Shown: positions 49,760 through 50,046 of the stretch, one piece after another | How positions within the stretch are numbered: position 1 is the first letter of the stretch | Layout: each line of letters opens with the position of its first letter | DNA from: Actinomycetota bacterium | GTDB taxonomy: Bacteria; Actinomycetota; Actinomycetes; Nanopelagicales; Nanopelagicaceae | Reading direction: 5' to 3' | Assembly: GCA_026392695.1 (NCBI GenBank) | Contig: JAPLBP010000073.1 | Location: forward strand, 1 to 50,046 | DNA: 50,046 nucleotides | Made by a program: the position numbers and the translations under genes | Notes under the pieces: model-generated | Seen by the model: only the letters and a program-made list of their open reading frames with translations | Told to the model about the DNA's origin: nothing | Databases searched by the model: none

Positions 49760-50046
49760 ACTTTTCCCGCATTTGGGCCACGGCTCGTCGCATACTCTCT
49801 CAACTGCGCCATGACCCGCGCACCATCGCGTTGATGGTCATCGCTCCGATTTTTCTAATGACGATTCTCAAGTACGTCTATAACGATCAACCTCAAGTAT
49901 TCCAACGAGTCGCAGGCTCGCTTCTAGGCGTTTTTCCTATGTTGGTCATGTTCCTAATAACTAGCGTGGCAACCCTTCGAGAACGCACTTCTGGAACACT
50001 TGAGCGCTTACTTATCCTTCCCATCACAAAACTTGAATTCATTCTT
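49756..50046 (+). CDS. ABC-2 type transporter permease, N-terminal part, runs off window edge
   Basis: ATGA overlap with the ATPase gene; MNFSRIWATARRILSQLRHDPRTIALMVIAPIFLMTILKYV... open to window end. Confidence 0.85.
   Translation, partial: MNFSRIWATARRILSQLRHDPRTIALMVIAPIFLMTILKYVYNDQPQVFQRVAGSLLGVFPMLVMFLITSVATLRERTSGTLERLLILPITKLEFIL

Overview
The window looks like a compact actinobacterial chromosome segment of moderate GC. WhiB, AdnAB, NudC, DUF5679 and a PDZ/YlbL-type gene sit in an order resembling the mycobacterial Rv3194c-Rv3202c neighbourhood; a freshwater Nanopelagicales-like origin is an inference. Gene density is very high, with many 1-4 nt stop/start overlaps and convergent genes that touch or share stops. 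I found no tRNA, rRNA, CRISPR array, transposase or prophage. The most interesting signals are: (1) the whiB7-like leader at 5.2-5.6 kb, with an AT-rich/-35 promoter candidate, an SD-preceded 50-aa uORF, and mutually exclusive antiterminator and terminator stems; (2) a glutaredoxin-TrxR-like fusion next to adnAB; (3) a CstR-like regulator, rhodanese lipoprotein and CoA-disulfide-reductase/rhodanese operon with a perfect 16-bp palindromic operator; (4) a trans-4-hydroxyproline catabolic run translationally coupled to a copper (CopC/YcnI) module; (5) a 16-bp perfect hairpin at the 5' end of an ABC permease gene just after its binding-protein gene; (6) a three-way-junction-like element upstream of argG; (7) two genes (rmuC and a class V aminotransferase) that each lack an internal segment and change frame.
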